From: Maribacter sp. PR1
GTDB taxonomy: Bacteria; Bacteroidota; Bacteroidia; Flavobacteriales; Flavobacteriaceae
Length of the DNA stretch: 64,000 nt
Assembly (NCBI RefSeq): GCF_028464145.1
Contig: NZ_JAQPCG010000006.1
Coordinates: 124,001-188,000 of the forward strand
Direction: 5' to 3'
Position 1 is the stretch's first letter, and each line of letters begins with the position of its first letter. The position numbers were made by a program, and so were the translations under genes. Positions 32,915 through 40,972 of the stretch are shown in pieces. The notes below the pieces were generated by a model. That model had not been told where the DNA came from, did not search any database, and was given only the letters and a program-made list of their open reading frames with translations.

Positions 32915-35317
32915 TTAATGAAAACAATCCATTCCTATGGGTGAACCGTCTGGAATTTTAGGAGTAGGAACCACCTTAAAACTATTTGGGTGCTCGTAAA
33001 AATCATTAATCCTACGTTTAAACTCCTCTTTAATGGCAGTATCTGTAATACTTGATGAATTTTGCAATTTCTTTAATTGCAAATTGGCTATAGCGTTCAC
33101 TTGTGGATGCACTTCATCGCTGGCTGCCAAATTCATGAAATGAAAAAGGACCCTGAAATTTACATTTTGTTGTACTTCGTTGAGATATGCATCCTTGCTA
33201 CTTTTTAGAATAGTATTCGAAACTACCTCATCCAATACTTCTTCCAATCCGATATTATTTGGATCCAAAGCTTTTTGTTGAATTAACCTTGAAGCTCTCT
33301 CAGGGTGCAACAGTAGTCCTAGTGTCATATCAGCTGCTGTTTCTGGAGCGGAAAGCGCATCAAACGAAACACCTGTTTTTCCTTTAAAGGATTCCCTTGT
33401 TCTTCCAAACCCGATGGCCCTTGGAGGAAACAAACCTAATTTGTCCTTAGGTATTGCAATTTCACTGGCATCCAAAGTCCTAAGTATAGCCTCCAAGGTC
33501 TTCTTCTGTACTTTCTTTTCAACCGGTGCAACAGTAAGTTGCCCATCTCCCTTTACCGTATAGTTATAGTCCAACCCACCAATAATTTTGGTTGCACCCT
33601 CTGTTTGGTATCTATGGAAAAAATATAAAGGGGCAAAAACATCCTCCAATATGGAGTTGGCTTCATTCGTGCGAATATTATCTATGGAAAAATTATTAAT
33701 TGCAGTTTCCCTAACCCTAAGCATATCTACCAATTCTTCACTAATCGATTTACCATTATCCCAAAGGTGGGCAAACACATGGGCACCGCCTTGCGGTCTG
33801 GCATCTTGATCGGAAATGTAACGAAGACCCTCCGAAGTCGCTTCTTCCAATATGGAGTTTAAAGCATTTCTTTCATTTGTACTGTCTGAAAAATCGCTAT
33901 AGGCATAGGCAACCACAACCTTATCCCACTCACCAATTCCAGTATCATAAGCATTGGAAAAATCTATTTCTCCATTTTTAATCGAAAATTGAGGATGAGG
34001 ATAATCCATAACAGAAGCCCTCCCATTGGTGCTTGCAGCAAAATTATGGGAAAAACCTAGCGTATGGCCTATTTCATGTGCAGACAATTGGCGAATACGT
34101 GCCAGTGCTAAATCTAACATTGGTTTATAGTTGTTATCCCCAGCTTCGAAAGGTTTGTTCATGAGTGCCTGTGCAATTAAAAAATCTTGGCGGATTCTTA
34201 AACTACCCAAGCTCACATGTCCCTTTATGATTTCACCTGTTCTTGGGTCGGCCACACTGGACCCATAACTCCACCCTCTAGTAGAACGGTGTACCCATTG
34301 TATTACGTTGTATCTAACATCCAATGGGTCCGCATCGTCAGGAAGCATCTTTACTTGAAACGCATCCTTATATCCTATAGCTTCAAATGCCTGGTTCCAC
34401 CACCTACCGCCTTCCAGTAGAGCACTTCTTACGGGTTCCGGTGTTCCATTATCCAAATAATAAATAATGGGCTCCACGGCCTCACTTACTTCTGCTTCTG
34501 GGTTTTTCTTTTTTAAGCGGTGACGAGGAATAAATCGCTTAATCAATGATTCCTCCACAGGAGTGGCATAATCATAAAAAGAAAATGGATAGGCTCCAGA
34601 ACGAGGATCAAAGGCACGCTGTTCAAATCCGTCGTCCGGAAGGGCTACAAAAGAATGGTGTTGTGCAACCGTTATAAGACCCGGATTAGGGACAACACTC
34701 CTAACATATTCTCCTTTTGGTGTACCTTTAAATGTTAAGGTTACATCAAATTCAATATTTTCAGGAAAAGCTTTGGTGCGATCCAGGGCGATAACGCTTT
34801 TATCCTTGTCCAAACTATAACTTCCTTGATCAGCTCTTTGCAACCTATTTATAACACCGTGGATATCCTGCATTAAAAAACCGGTAATATCGATAATATA
34901 GATGCCGTTCCTTTCTTCTTCGATTTCGAAACCGTATAATATGGATTTAGCAAATGCCTGTTCTACCGATTTTTTCTCAAGGGCATTATCCGTAAGGGCC
35001 CTGAATTTTAAATTAGGTTGAACCAAAAGAAGTTTATTTCCGGCTTTCCGAAAGAAAACCACTTTTTCATTTCCAAGTTGCCCCCTATCCAAGCCTATAT
35101 CATTGCTTCCAATTCCACTGCTAAGGGAAGGTATATAGAGAAACTCCTTTTCCAAATCCTTAACTTCGAGATAAATCTTATCAGCGCTTTCATCGTAATA
35201 AAAATCGTAAAATCCTTCATATTTCGTGTAGTCCTTTTTTTTCTCTGAAAACTGACCATTTACTTGAGATAGACAAAGAATGGTCAAAATTATCACTGTC
35301 AGGGATGGCTTTTTCAT
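32915..35317 (-). CDS. Secreted zinc metalloprotease (metzincin type)
   Basis: 800 aa. Signal peptide MKKPSLTVIILTILCLSQVN, cut before GQFSEKK. The zinc site is HEIGHTLGFSH with H414, E415, H418, G421 and H424, a complete HExxHxxGxxH metzincin motif. The long N-terminal part (DYTKYEGFYDFYYDESADKI and following) and the C-terminal helical part match the large Bacteroidota family annotated as zinc-dependent metalloprotease (DUF5117/DUF4953). It acts in the periplasm or outside; the target is unknown. Upstream of ltaE in the same transcript. The Met in the Met-turn may be that of VMDYPHPQ. Confidence 0.88.
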   Translation of the reverse strand: MKKPSLTVIILTILCLSQVNGQFSEKKKDYTKYEGFYDFYYDESADKIYLEVKDLEKEFLYIPSLSSGIGSNDIGLDRGQLGNEKVVFFRKAGNKLLLVQPNLKFRALTDNALEKKSVEQAFAKSILYGFEIEEERNGIYIIDITGFLMQDIHGVINRLQRADQGSYSLDKDKSVIALDRTKAFPENIEFDVTLTFKGTPKGEYVRSVVPNPGLITVAQHHSFVALPDDGFEQRAFDPRSGAYPFSFYDYATPVEESLIKRFIPRHRLKKKNPEAEVSEAVEPIIYYLDNGTPEPVRSALLEGGRWWNQAFEAIGYKDAFQVKMLPDDADPLDVRYNVIQWVHRSTRGWSYGSSVADPRTGEIIKGHVSLGSLRIRQDFLIAQALMNKPFEAGDNNYKPMLDLALARIRQLSAHEIGHTLGFSHNFAASTNGRASVMDYPHPQFSIKNGEIDFSNAYDTGIGEWDKVVVAYAYSDFSDSTNERNALNSILEEATSEGLRYISDQDARPQGGAHVFAHLWDNGKSISEELVDMLRVRETAINNFSIDNIRTNEANSILEDVFAPLYFFHRYQTEGATKIIGGLDYNYTVKGDGQLTVAPVEKKVQKKTLEAILRTLDASEIAIPKDKLGLFPPRAIGFGRTRESFKGKTGVSFDALSAPETAADMTLGLLLHPERASRLIQQKALDPNNIGLEEVLDEVVSNTILKSSKDAYLNEVQQNVNFRVLFHFMNLAASDEVHPQVNAIANLQLKKLQNSSSITDTAIKEEFKRRINDFYEHPNSFKVVPTPKIPDGSPIGMDCFH

Positions 35318-35493
35318 TTTCTAAAAATTAGTTTGGAGTTAAAAATAGATAATTTACGATTAAAATATCAACTGCCAATTTCTTAAATTAAAATACGCAC
35401 GATCAGCAAAAAAGGCACAACATTTTTATTAAAAATCTAATAATCACATCCCATTAATATTGAAATAATACCTGAAATCTATCTAAAAACCAT

Positions 35494-35501
35494 TACCTTT
35501 T
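35494..35501 (+). promoter_or_regulatory. Near-consensus -7 box of the ATP-grasp module
   Basis: TACCTTTT differs from TAnnTTTG only at the last base and ends 15 nt before the ATG at 35517. It is the best candidate in the ~200-bp upstream region. Confidence 0.35.
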
Positions 35502-35516
35502 AGGAAAACAAATTAC

Positions 35517-36983
35517 ATGACGAACATCGAAAATCAAATTTTTTCATCTTACCAAAAAAACCCTGATTTATACGATGAAATTTATGATAGTGAAGGAAAT
35601 GTAAAAGATGTTTATCAAAAACTATTTGATATTTATGGAGGGCATTCCATTCAGGATTATGTCAACTTAAATTCCAAAGCAAAATCTTCTTTTTTTAATC
35701 AAGGAATTACTTTTCAGGTCTACGGAGAGGATAATGTCCAAGAAAAGATTTTTCCATTTGATCTTTTCCCAAGAATTATAGACCCGGACGAATGGGATAT
35801 TATTGAAAGAGGATCAATTCAAAGGGCAAAGGCCCTTAATTTATTTCTTTGGGACATATATCACGATAAAAAAATCCTCAAGGACAATATTGTTCCTTTG
35901 GAACTTATAAGTTCGTCCGCCAATTACTTGGACCAAATGAACGGCGTAGATCCTCCGGGTGGTATTTACAATCATATATCGGGAACAGATATCATTAAAC
36001 ACAAAGACGGCAAATATTATGTATTGGAAGACAATATTAGATGTCCGTCCGGGGTCAGCTATGTTATATGTAACAGGACTGCCCTTAAAAGAGCGCTTTT
36101 TGGAGTCTTTAACCATTACCAAACACATACGGTTACGGACTATGCAGAAAATCTATTGGAGCAGTTGGAATCCGTTAAGCCGAAAGGTGTTGATATTCCC
36201 AATTGTGTCGTAATTACGCCTGGAATGTTCAATTCTGCCTTTTACGAGCATTCCTATTTGGCAAAAAACATGGGGGTAGAATTGGTAGAAGGTCGAGACT
36301 TATTTGTCGAGAACGATTTTGTTTATATGAAAACAATCAAGGGACCGGAACGAGTAGATGTCATATATCGCCGAATTGATGATGGGTTTTTAGACCCCTT
36401 AGAATTTAGACCGGATTCGGCTTTAGGAGTTCCTGGCTTATTTGCAGCTTATAAAAAAGGAAATGTAACACTGGCCAATGCTCCGGGAACAGGGGTAGCG
36501 GATGATAAAGCTGTTTATACCTACATGCCAGAAATCATTAAATACTATTTGAAAGAAGAACCTATATTAAACAATGTTCATACCTACCACTGTAGTAGAC
36601 CTGATGAACTGGAATATGTTCTGGAAAATATTTCAGAACTTGTAATAAAGCCCGTGGATGAAGCCGGAGGTTATGGAATTTCGATAGGAAATCGATTGTC
36701 AAAACAAGAAATTGAAGAAGTCAGAAAACAAGTAAAAGAGACACCAAGGAAGTATGTAGCGCAACCTATAATGTCTCTTTCCGTGCATCCTACCTATATA
36801 GATGAAAGCGAATCCTTTGAGCAGCGACATGTAGACTTAAGAACATTTACTATTCTTGGAAAAGACGATGAATTTGTACTAAAAGGCGGATTGACCAGAG
36901 TAGCGCTCAAAAAAGGAAATTTAATAGTTAACTCCTCTCAAGGTGGTGGTTCTAAGGACACCTGGGTTTTAAAAAAACAATAA
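35517..36983 (+). CDS. Circularly permuted type 2 ATP-grasp protein
   Basis: 488 aa, soluble, the former DUF404/DUF407 family. Visible hallmarks are NGVDPPGGIYNHISGTDII, the ATP-grasp segment YVLEDNIRCPSGVSY, YRRIDDGFLDPLEFR, APGTGVADDKAVYTYMPEII, and IKPVDEAGGYGISIG. ATP-grasp enzymes activate a carboxylate as acyl phosphate and join it to an amine or thiol. It is the first gene of a three-gene module; the next gene starts 4 bp later. The partners (alpha-E protein and transglutaminase-like protease) occur with it in many phyla, where comparative work proposes a peptide-tagging or peptide-synthesis system. The product is unknown. Confidence 0.9.
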   Translation: MTNIENQIFSSYQKNPDLYDEIYDSEGNVKDVYQKLFDIYGGHSIQDYVNLNSKAKSSFFNQGITFQVYGEDNVQEKIFPFDLFPRIIDPDEWDIIERGSIQRAKALNLFLWDIYHDKKILKDNIVPLELISSSANYLDQMNGVDPPGGIYNHISGTDIIKHKDGKYYVLEDNIRCPSGVSYVICNRTALKRALFGVFNHYQTHTVTDYAENLLEQLESVKPKGVDIPNCVVITPGMFNSAFYEHSYLAKNMGVELVEGRDLFVENDFVYMKTIKGPERVDVIYRRIDDGFLDPLEFRPDSALGVPGLFAAYKKGNVTLANAPGTGVADDKAVYTYMPEIIKYYLKEEPILNNVHTYHCSRPDELEYVLENISELVIKPVDEAGGYGISIGNRLSKQEIEEVRKQVKETPRKYVAQPIMSLSVHPTYIDESESFEQRHVDLRTFTILGKDDEFVLKGGLTRVALKKGNLIVNSSQGGGSKDTWVLKKQ

Positions 36984-36987
36984 ATAC

Positions 36988-37935
36988 ATGCTAGCAAGAG
37001 TAGCCAATAATCTTTTTTGGATGGGGCGATATATTGAACGTTCGGAACATATAGCACGATACATGAACGTCAATTATTTTTCATCCTTGGATGCACCAAA
37101 TCAAATATCACAAGACAGACAGTTCGTACTAAGGTCCATGCTGTTTATGGTCGGGGATCCCGAAAAAGATTTGAACAAGACATTACAGGAGAACGAAGTC
37201 CTTTATAAATTAGGGGTCGATCCAGATTTCGGCTCTTCCATTTTAAATAACGTTAAACAAGCAAGGGAAAATGCCAACAGTGCGCGGGATTTAATATCAA
37301 CCGAATTATACGAAGCTATTAACAAGTTTTATCATTTCGTTCTTAATTACCCAAAAGAAGTCTTTGTAAAAAGTGGTTTGCACGACTTCACCACCAATAT
37401 AGCCGAAATGAGCGCTATTTTGAGGGGTAAAATAAGAGGTACTTTATTACACGATTCCGTTTATGCAATTATCTTAATGGGCGTTAATATTGAAAGGGCG
37501 ACCCAAATTACACGTATTATTAATTCTAAATATAATGATGCCCTTCTAGCTCAAGGGAGTTATGAAGATGGTTTTAGCAAAAGCTTTGAGTGGTCAACCT
37601 TACTTAAATGTGCAGAATCCTACGATATGATGCGAAGGTTTTACAAGAAGACCCCAACAAGCATTTCTACACTGGAATTTTTAATTTTAAACCCAAATTG
37701 CCCAAGATCCGTAATGAACTCCTTGAACCAAGTTTACAAACACGTAAAACTACTAAATCCAGAGAAACGATATAATAAGGAGTCCACTGCATTTCTAATA
37801 GGTAGGGTACGTGCGGAATATGAATACAAGTATATAGAGGAAATAGAACAGGACATTAAATCGTTCATTGAAAATATACTTAGAAGTCTCGAAGAAATCA
37901 GCAATAAAGTAGACGAAGAGTTTTTTAACTATTAA
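36988..37935 (+). CDS. Alpha-E domain protein (DUF403)
   Basis: 315 aa, almost entirely helical. The N-terminus MLARVANNLFWMGRYIERSE is the signature of the alpha-E family, and ERATQITRII recurs in the middle. No catalytic motif is known. It always travels with the ATP-grasp protein, here 4 bp upstream, and with the transglutaminase gene downstream. It may be a scaffold or bind the peptide substrate; that is inference. Confidence 0.9.
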   Translation: MLARVANNLFWMGRYIERSEHIARYMNVNYFSSLDAPNQISQDRQFVLRSMLFMVGDPEKDLNKTLQENEVLYKLGVDPDFGSSILNNVKQARENANSARDLISTELYEAINKFYHFVLNYPKEVFVKSGLHDFTTNIAEMSAILRGKIRGTLLHDSVYAIILMGVNIERATQITRIINSKYNDALLAQGSYEDGFSKSFEWSTLLKCAESYDMMRRFYKKTPTSISTLEFLILNPNCPRSVMNSLNQVYKHVKLLNPEKRYNKESTAFLIGRVRAEYEYKYIEEIEQDIKSFIENILRSLEEISNKVDEEFFNY

Positions 37936-37966
37936 TGTGACCAATTATCCTATTTTTACATCCACG

Positions 37967-38833
37967 ATGTCGAAAGAATATACGGTCACTTACAGTTCGG
38001 ATAATGTTTACGAAAATTGGGTTTATGATGCCTATTGGCAGTTTTTAATAATGCCCTTCGAAAATGAATCCCAAGAAATATTGGATATTGATTTCAAAAA
38101 CTCATTACATACTATCAACGAGTTTTCCGTAAATGGTTACGGTTTTAAGACCATTAGAGTTCAATCCAAAAAGAAATTTAAGAATGTAACTTTTGAAGGG
38201 AGATTCAAGGTATTAAAATCAGAAATCAAAGAACCGCCCATACCCTCAAGAGCGGAGATACTCAAATCTTACGAAGAAATAAATTCTTTAACTTTTAAAG
38301 TAAACTTCCAAAGATTTTTAAAGACTACTGGGTTGACCACTTTGCCCATAGGAAATAAACCCCTCTTTAAATTTGACAATATTACCTCTATAATTGAAAA
38401 CCTGCATAGTTTGAATAATTGGGTGTACCAGCATTTACATTATCTAACTGGAGTTACGGACATTTCTTCTACACTGGAAAAGGTCTTGTCCCAACAATCG
38501 GGGGTTTGTCAAGATTTTGCACATGTATTTTGTGCATTGGCCCGATACAATGGTATTCCTGCAAGATATGTCTCAGGATATCTCAATCATGAAAGCGGTT
38601 ACGTAGGAGATTCCCAAATGCATGCATGGGCCGAAGCATTTGTTCCAGATTTTGGCTGGTTAGGTTTTGACCCGACGAATAATATTATAGAAAATAGCAA
38701 TCACATAAAAGTTTCTCATGGAAAGGACTATAATGATTGTTCCCCATTAAAGGGGGTGGTTCATTCCCAAGGTAACCATAAAACAAATCACTCCGTTGTC
38801 GTAAAAAATCACCAGCAACAAATACAACAATAA
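37967..38833 (+). CDS. Transglutaminase-like cysteine peptidase
   Basis: 288 aa from the ATG at 37967, giving the family-like N-terminus MSKEYTVTYSSDNVYENWVY; a GTG ten codons earlier (37937) is the alternative. The N-terminal beta domain (~1-95) is followed by the catalytic core with cysteine in QQSGVCQDFAHVF, histidine in MHAWAEAFVP and aspartate in LGFDPTNN. No signal peptide. In this module the enzyme is thought to act as a peptidase that processes the product of the ATP-grasp partner. Last gene of the operon. Confidence 0.9.
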   Translation: MSKEYTVTYSSDNVYENWVYDAYWQFLIMPFENESQEILDIDFKNSLHTINEFSVNGYGFKTIRVQSKKKFKNVTFEGRFKVLKSEIKEPPIPSRAEILKSYEEINSLTFKVNFQRFLKTTGLTTLPIGNKPLFKFDNITSIIENLHSLNNWVYQHLHYLTGVTDISSTLEKVLSQQSGVCQDFAHVFCALARYNGIPARYVSGYLNHESGYVGDSQMHAWAEAFVPDFGWLGFDPTNNIIENSNHIKVSHGKDYNDCSPLKGVVHSQGNHKTNHSVVVKNHQQQIQQ

Positions 38834-38894
38834 TCCCTAAGTGCGAATTCCAAATTGGTGAAAAAGAATATTACTTTTACGCAAAATTATTGAT

Positions 38895-39996
38895 ATGATT
38901 ATAACTACGGACCATTACAAAGGTCTTATTGATCGCCTTGGTGCGTTAAGGAGGTATCTTTGACATTGATGCCAAACTTATAGAAATAGAAAACGAGCAA
39001 GAGAAAACTTTGGCACCTGATTTTTGGGACAATCCCCAGGAAGCTCAGGCGCATATGAAGTTTATTCAATCCAAAAAGCAATGGGTAGATGACTATAATG
39101 CGGTTAAAAGCCTTGTTAATGATTTAGAAGTACTTGTAGAGTTTCTTCAAGAAGGTGAAATCTCAGAAGAAGAGGTTGAGCTCCAGTACGAAAGAGCTGT
39201 CAATGCCATAGAAAAAATGGAGTTCAAAAATATGCTTTCCGAGGAAGGCGATGAACTGCCTGCCGTGCTACAGATTACTGCTGGTGCGGGTGGTACCGAA
39301 AGCTGTGATTGGGCCGCTATGCTTATGCGTATGTATATGATGTGGGCAGAAAAAAATGGATATAAAGTTAAGGAACTGAACTTCCAAGAGGGAGATGTTG
39401 CAGGGATAAAAACAGTTACCCTAGAAATTGATGGAGAATATGCCTTTGGATGGCTAAAAGGTGAAAACGGGGTGCACCGTCTCGTTAGAATTTCCCCTTT
39501 TGATAGTAATGCAAAAAGACACACGTCTTTTGTTTCCGTCTATGTATATCCCTTGGTGGATGACAGCATTGAAGTAGATGTAAACCCTGCAGATATTACA
39601 ATAACAACTGCGAGGTCCAGTGGCGCGGGAGGACAAAATGTAAACAAAGTTGAAACAAAGGTTCAATTGGTACACCACCCTACAGGAATACAAATTTCCT
39701 GCTCCGATTCTAGAAGTCAGCATGACAACAGGGCTACCGCTATGAAAATGCTTAAATCACAGCTCTATGAAATTGAGTTACGAAAAAAGATGGAAGCTAG
39801 GGAAGAAATAGAATCCTCGAAAATGAAAATTGAATGGGGTTCACAGATAAGGAACTATGTAATGCACCCCTATAAGCTGGTCAAAGATGTTAGGACCGCA
39901 GAAGAAACGGGTAATGTTGATGCCGTAATGGATGGGGATATTGACGCCTTTCTAAAGGCATATCTAATGATGATGGGGCAAAAAGAGGAGGAATAG
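38895..39996 (+). CDS. prfB: Peptide chain release factor 2, with programmed +1 frameshift
   Basis: The zero frame starts at ATG 38895 and codes 22 residues ending ALRRYL, then meets TGA at 38961-38963. A +1 slip on CTT moves reading to GAC at 38962, and the frame then runs 344 codons to 39996, for a 366-aa protein (E. coli RF2 has 365). The catalytic GGQ lies in [14 protein letters not shown] (~245) and the stop-recognition tripeptide SPF in VRISPFDSN. It releases peptides at UGA and UAA. Calling a start at the TTG 39010 would truncate the N-terminal domain. The gene is autoregulated through RF2 level at the UGA. Confidence 0.96.
38949..38964 (+). promoter_or_regulatory. prfB frameshift signal
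   Basis: AGGAGG (38949-38954), three bases TAT, the slippery CTT, then TGAC. This is the classical RF2 arrangement: internal Shine-Dalgarno three bases from CTT-TGA-C. It is the one place in the window where an anti-SD interaction is clearly needed, in a phylum that rarely uses SD for initiation. Confidence 0.95.
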
Positions 39997-40025
39997 AAAA
40001 GCTATAACCTAAATAAATTGTAACA

Positions 40026-40370
40026 ATGATAACTATTTACCACAACCCAAGATGTAGAAAATCCCGGGAAGGATTGGAAATTTTGGAAAAATCCGGTAAG
40101 GAATTTGAAATCAAGAAATACTTAGAGGAAGTACCCACCAAGAAAGAATTGCGACAAGTACTTAAATATTTGGGTATTTCCGCAGAAAACTTAGTCAGAA
40201 AAAATGAATCCGTGTGGAAAAAAAAGTTTAAAAATCTGAATTTGACCGAAGAGGAAGTTCTGGATGCTATGATAGAAAATCCCAAACTCATTGAAAGACC
40301 AATAGTTATAAAAGACGGTACGGCAGTCATTGGAAGACCGCCAGAAAACATCGAAAATCTGATTTCCTAA
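40026..40370 (+). CDS. ArsC/Spx-family thioredoxin-fold protein, arsenate reductase-like
   Basis: 114 aa. The N-terminal catalytic motif is HNPRCRKSR with C10, followed by the helix EGLEILEKSGKEF, then KKYLEEVPTKKEL and the conserved ERPIVIKDGTAVIGRP. These are the features of glutathione/glutaredoxin-dependent ArsC; the arginines of SERPIV and IGRP are present. No other ars genes (arsB, arsR) are nearby, so it may instead be a YffB-like member. Follows prfB by 29 bp on the same strand. Confidence 0.85.
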   Translation: MITIYHNPRCRKSREGLEILEKSGKEFEIKKYLEEVPTKKELRQVLKYLGISAENLVRKNESVWKKKFKNLNLTEEEVLDAMIENPKLIERPIVIKDGTAVIGRPPENIENLIS

Positions 40371-40452
40371 AGTTATCATAAATGGCTAAAACTATTAACA
40401 AATTATTAACCAAAGCCATTTAAACCAAAGTCTAATTTTACAATCTAACGTT

Positions 40453-40968
40453 ATGAACAATACTATAAAATTGAATCGTTTCAATGTAATTATAATGACC
40501 TTGTTCCTTTTTATAGGAGCAGAAGTTTATAGCCAATACGGTTATGGAAATGGTGGTTATGGTTACGGAAGGGGTTATGGATATGGAAGACAAAGAAGTG
40601 CCATACCTCAAGCCCAGGTAACACCCAAGGAAGAAGCGCCTAAAACAGCTGAGGAGTTAGTTGATGGTGAAATGCCCTCCATAACAGAGGCATTGCAGCT
40701 CAATGATTTTGAATCCGCTGTCCTTAGCTCAATTTTGAAAAAGTTTGTTCAAGAAAGGATCGAAGCTCGAATTCTAAAACTTCCGCCAGAAAAAATGCGT
40801 GAAGTTTATGAAAACATCACCCTAAGACAGGATGAGGAATTAAAGGCTAGTCTTCCTTTAGAAAAATATGAGGCCTTTGTGGAACTTCAAAAAAATGGAG
40901 TAGCAAAGACCTTAAAGAAAAAGAAAAAACAAAAAAAGAAACGCCAAAAAAAGAAGAACAAAAACTAA
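40453..40968 (+). CDS. Secreted helical protein with YGYG repeats and poly-lysine tail
   Basis: 171 aa. Signal peptide to ~28 (FNVIIMTLFLFIGAEVYSQ), then tandem Tyr-Gly repeats (YGYGNGGYGYGRGYGYGR) at 29-46. Residues ~65-150 form helices (SITEALQLNDFESAVLSSIL, RILKLPPEKMREVYENI) that recall Spy/CpxP-like periplasmic proteins in size and charge. The end is a run of Lys/Gln/Arg (KKKKKQKKKRQKKKNK). It lies 4 bp upstream of a TonB-type barrel gene, so the two are cotranscribed. The Spy comparison is weak and I do not assign a function. Confidence 0.75.
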   Translation: MNNTIKLNRFNVIIMTLFLFIGAEVYSQYGYGNGGYGYGRGYGYGRQRSAIPQAQVTPKEEAPKTAEELVDGEMPSITEALQLNDFESAVLSSILKKFVQERIEARILKLPPEKMREVYENITLRQDEELKASLPLEKYEAFVELQKNGVAKTLKKKKKQKKKRQKKKNKN

Positions 40969-40972
40969 ACCT

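Noticed and set aside
39010-39026. Second sigma-54-like site (TTGGCACCTGATTTTT)
   Set aside because: The -12 element lacks GC or TTG and the site is inside the prfB coding frame with no downstream gene start.
39010-39996. prfB as a 328-aa gene starting with TTG at 39010
   Set aside because: The upstream ATG at 38895 and the AGGAGG-TAT-CTT-TGA-C frameshift site show that the N-terminal domain is encoded in two frames.
40380-40421. AATGGCT/AGCCATT stem as a terminator after the ArsC-like gene
   Set aside because: The loop is about 26 nt and only a short T-run follows; too weak to list.
40540-40590. Tandem GGTTATGG-type repeats as a CRISPR or satellite
   Set aside because: They are in frame and encode Tyr-Gly repeats of a secreted protein; no spacers.
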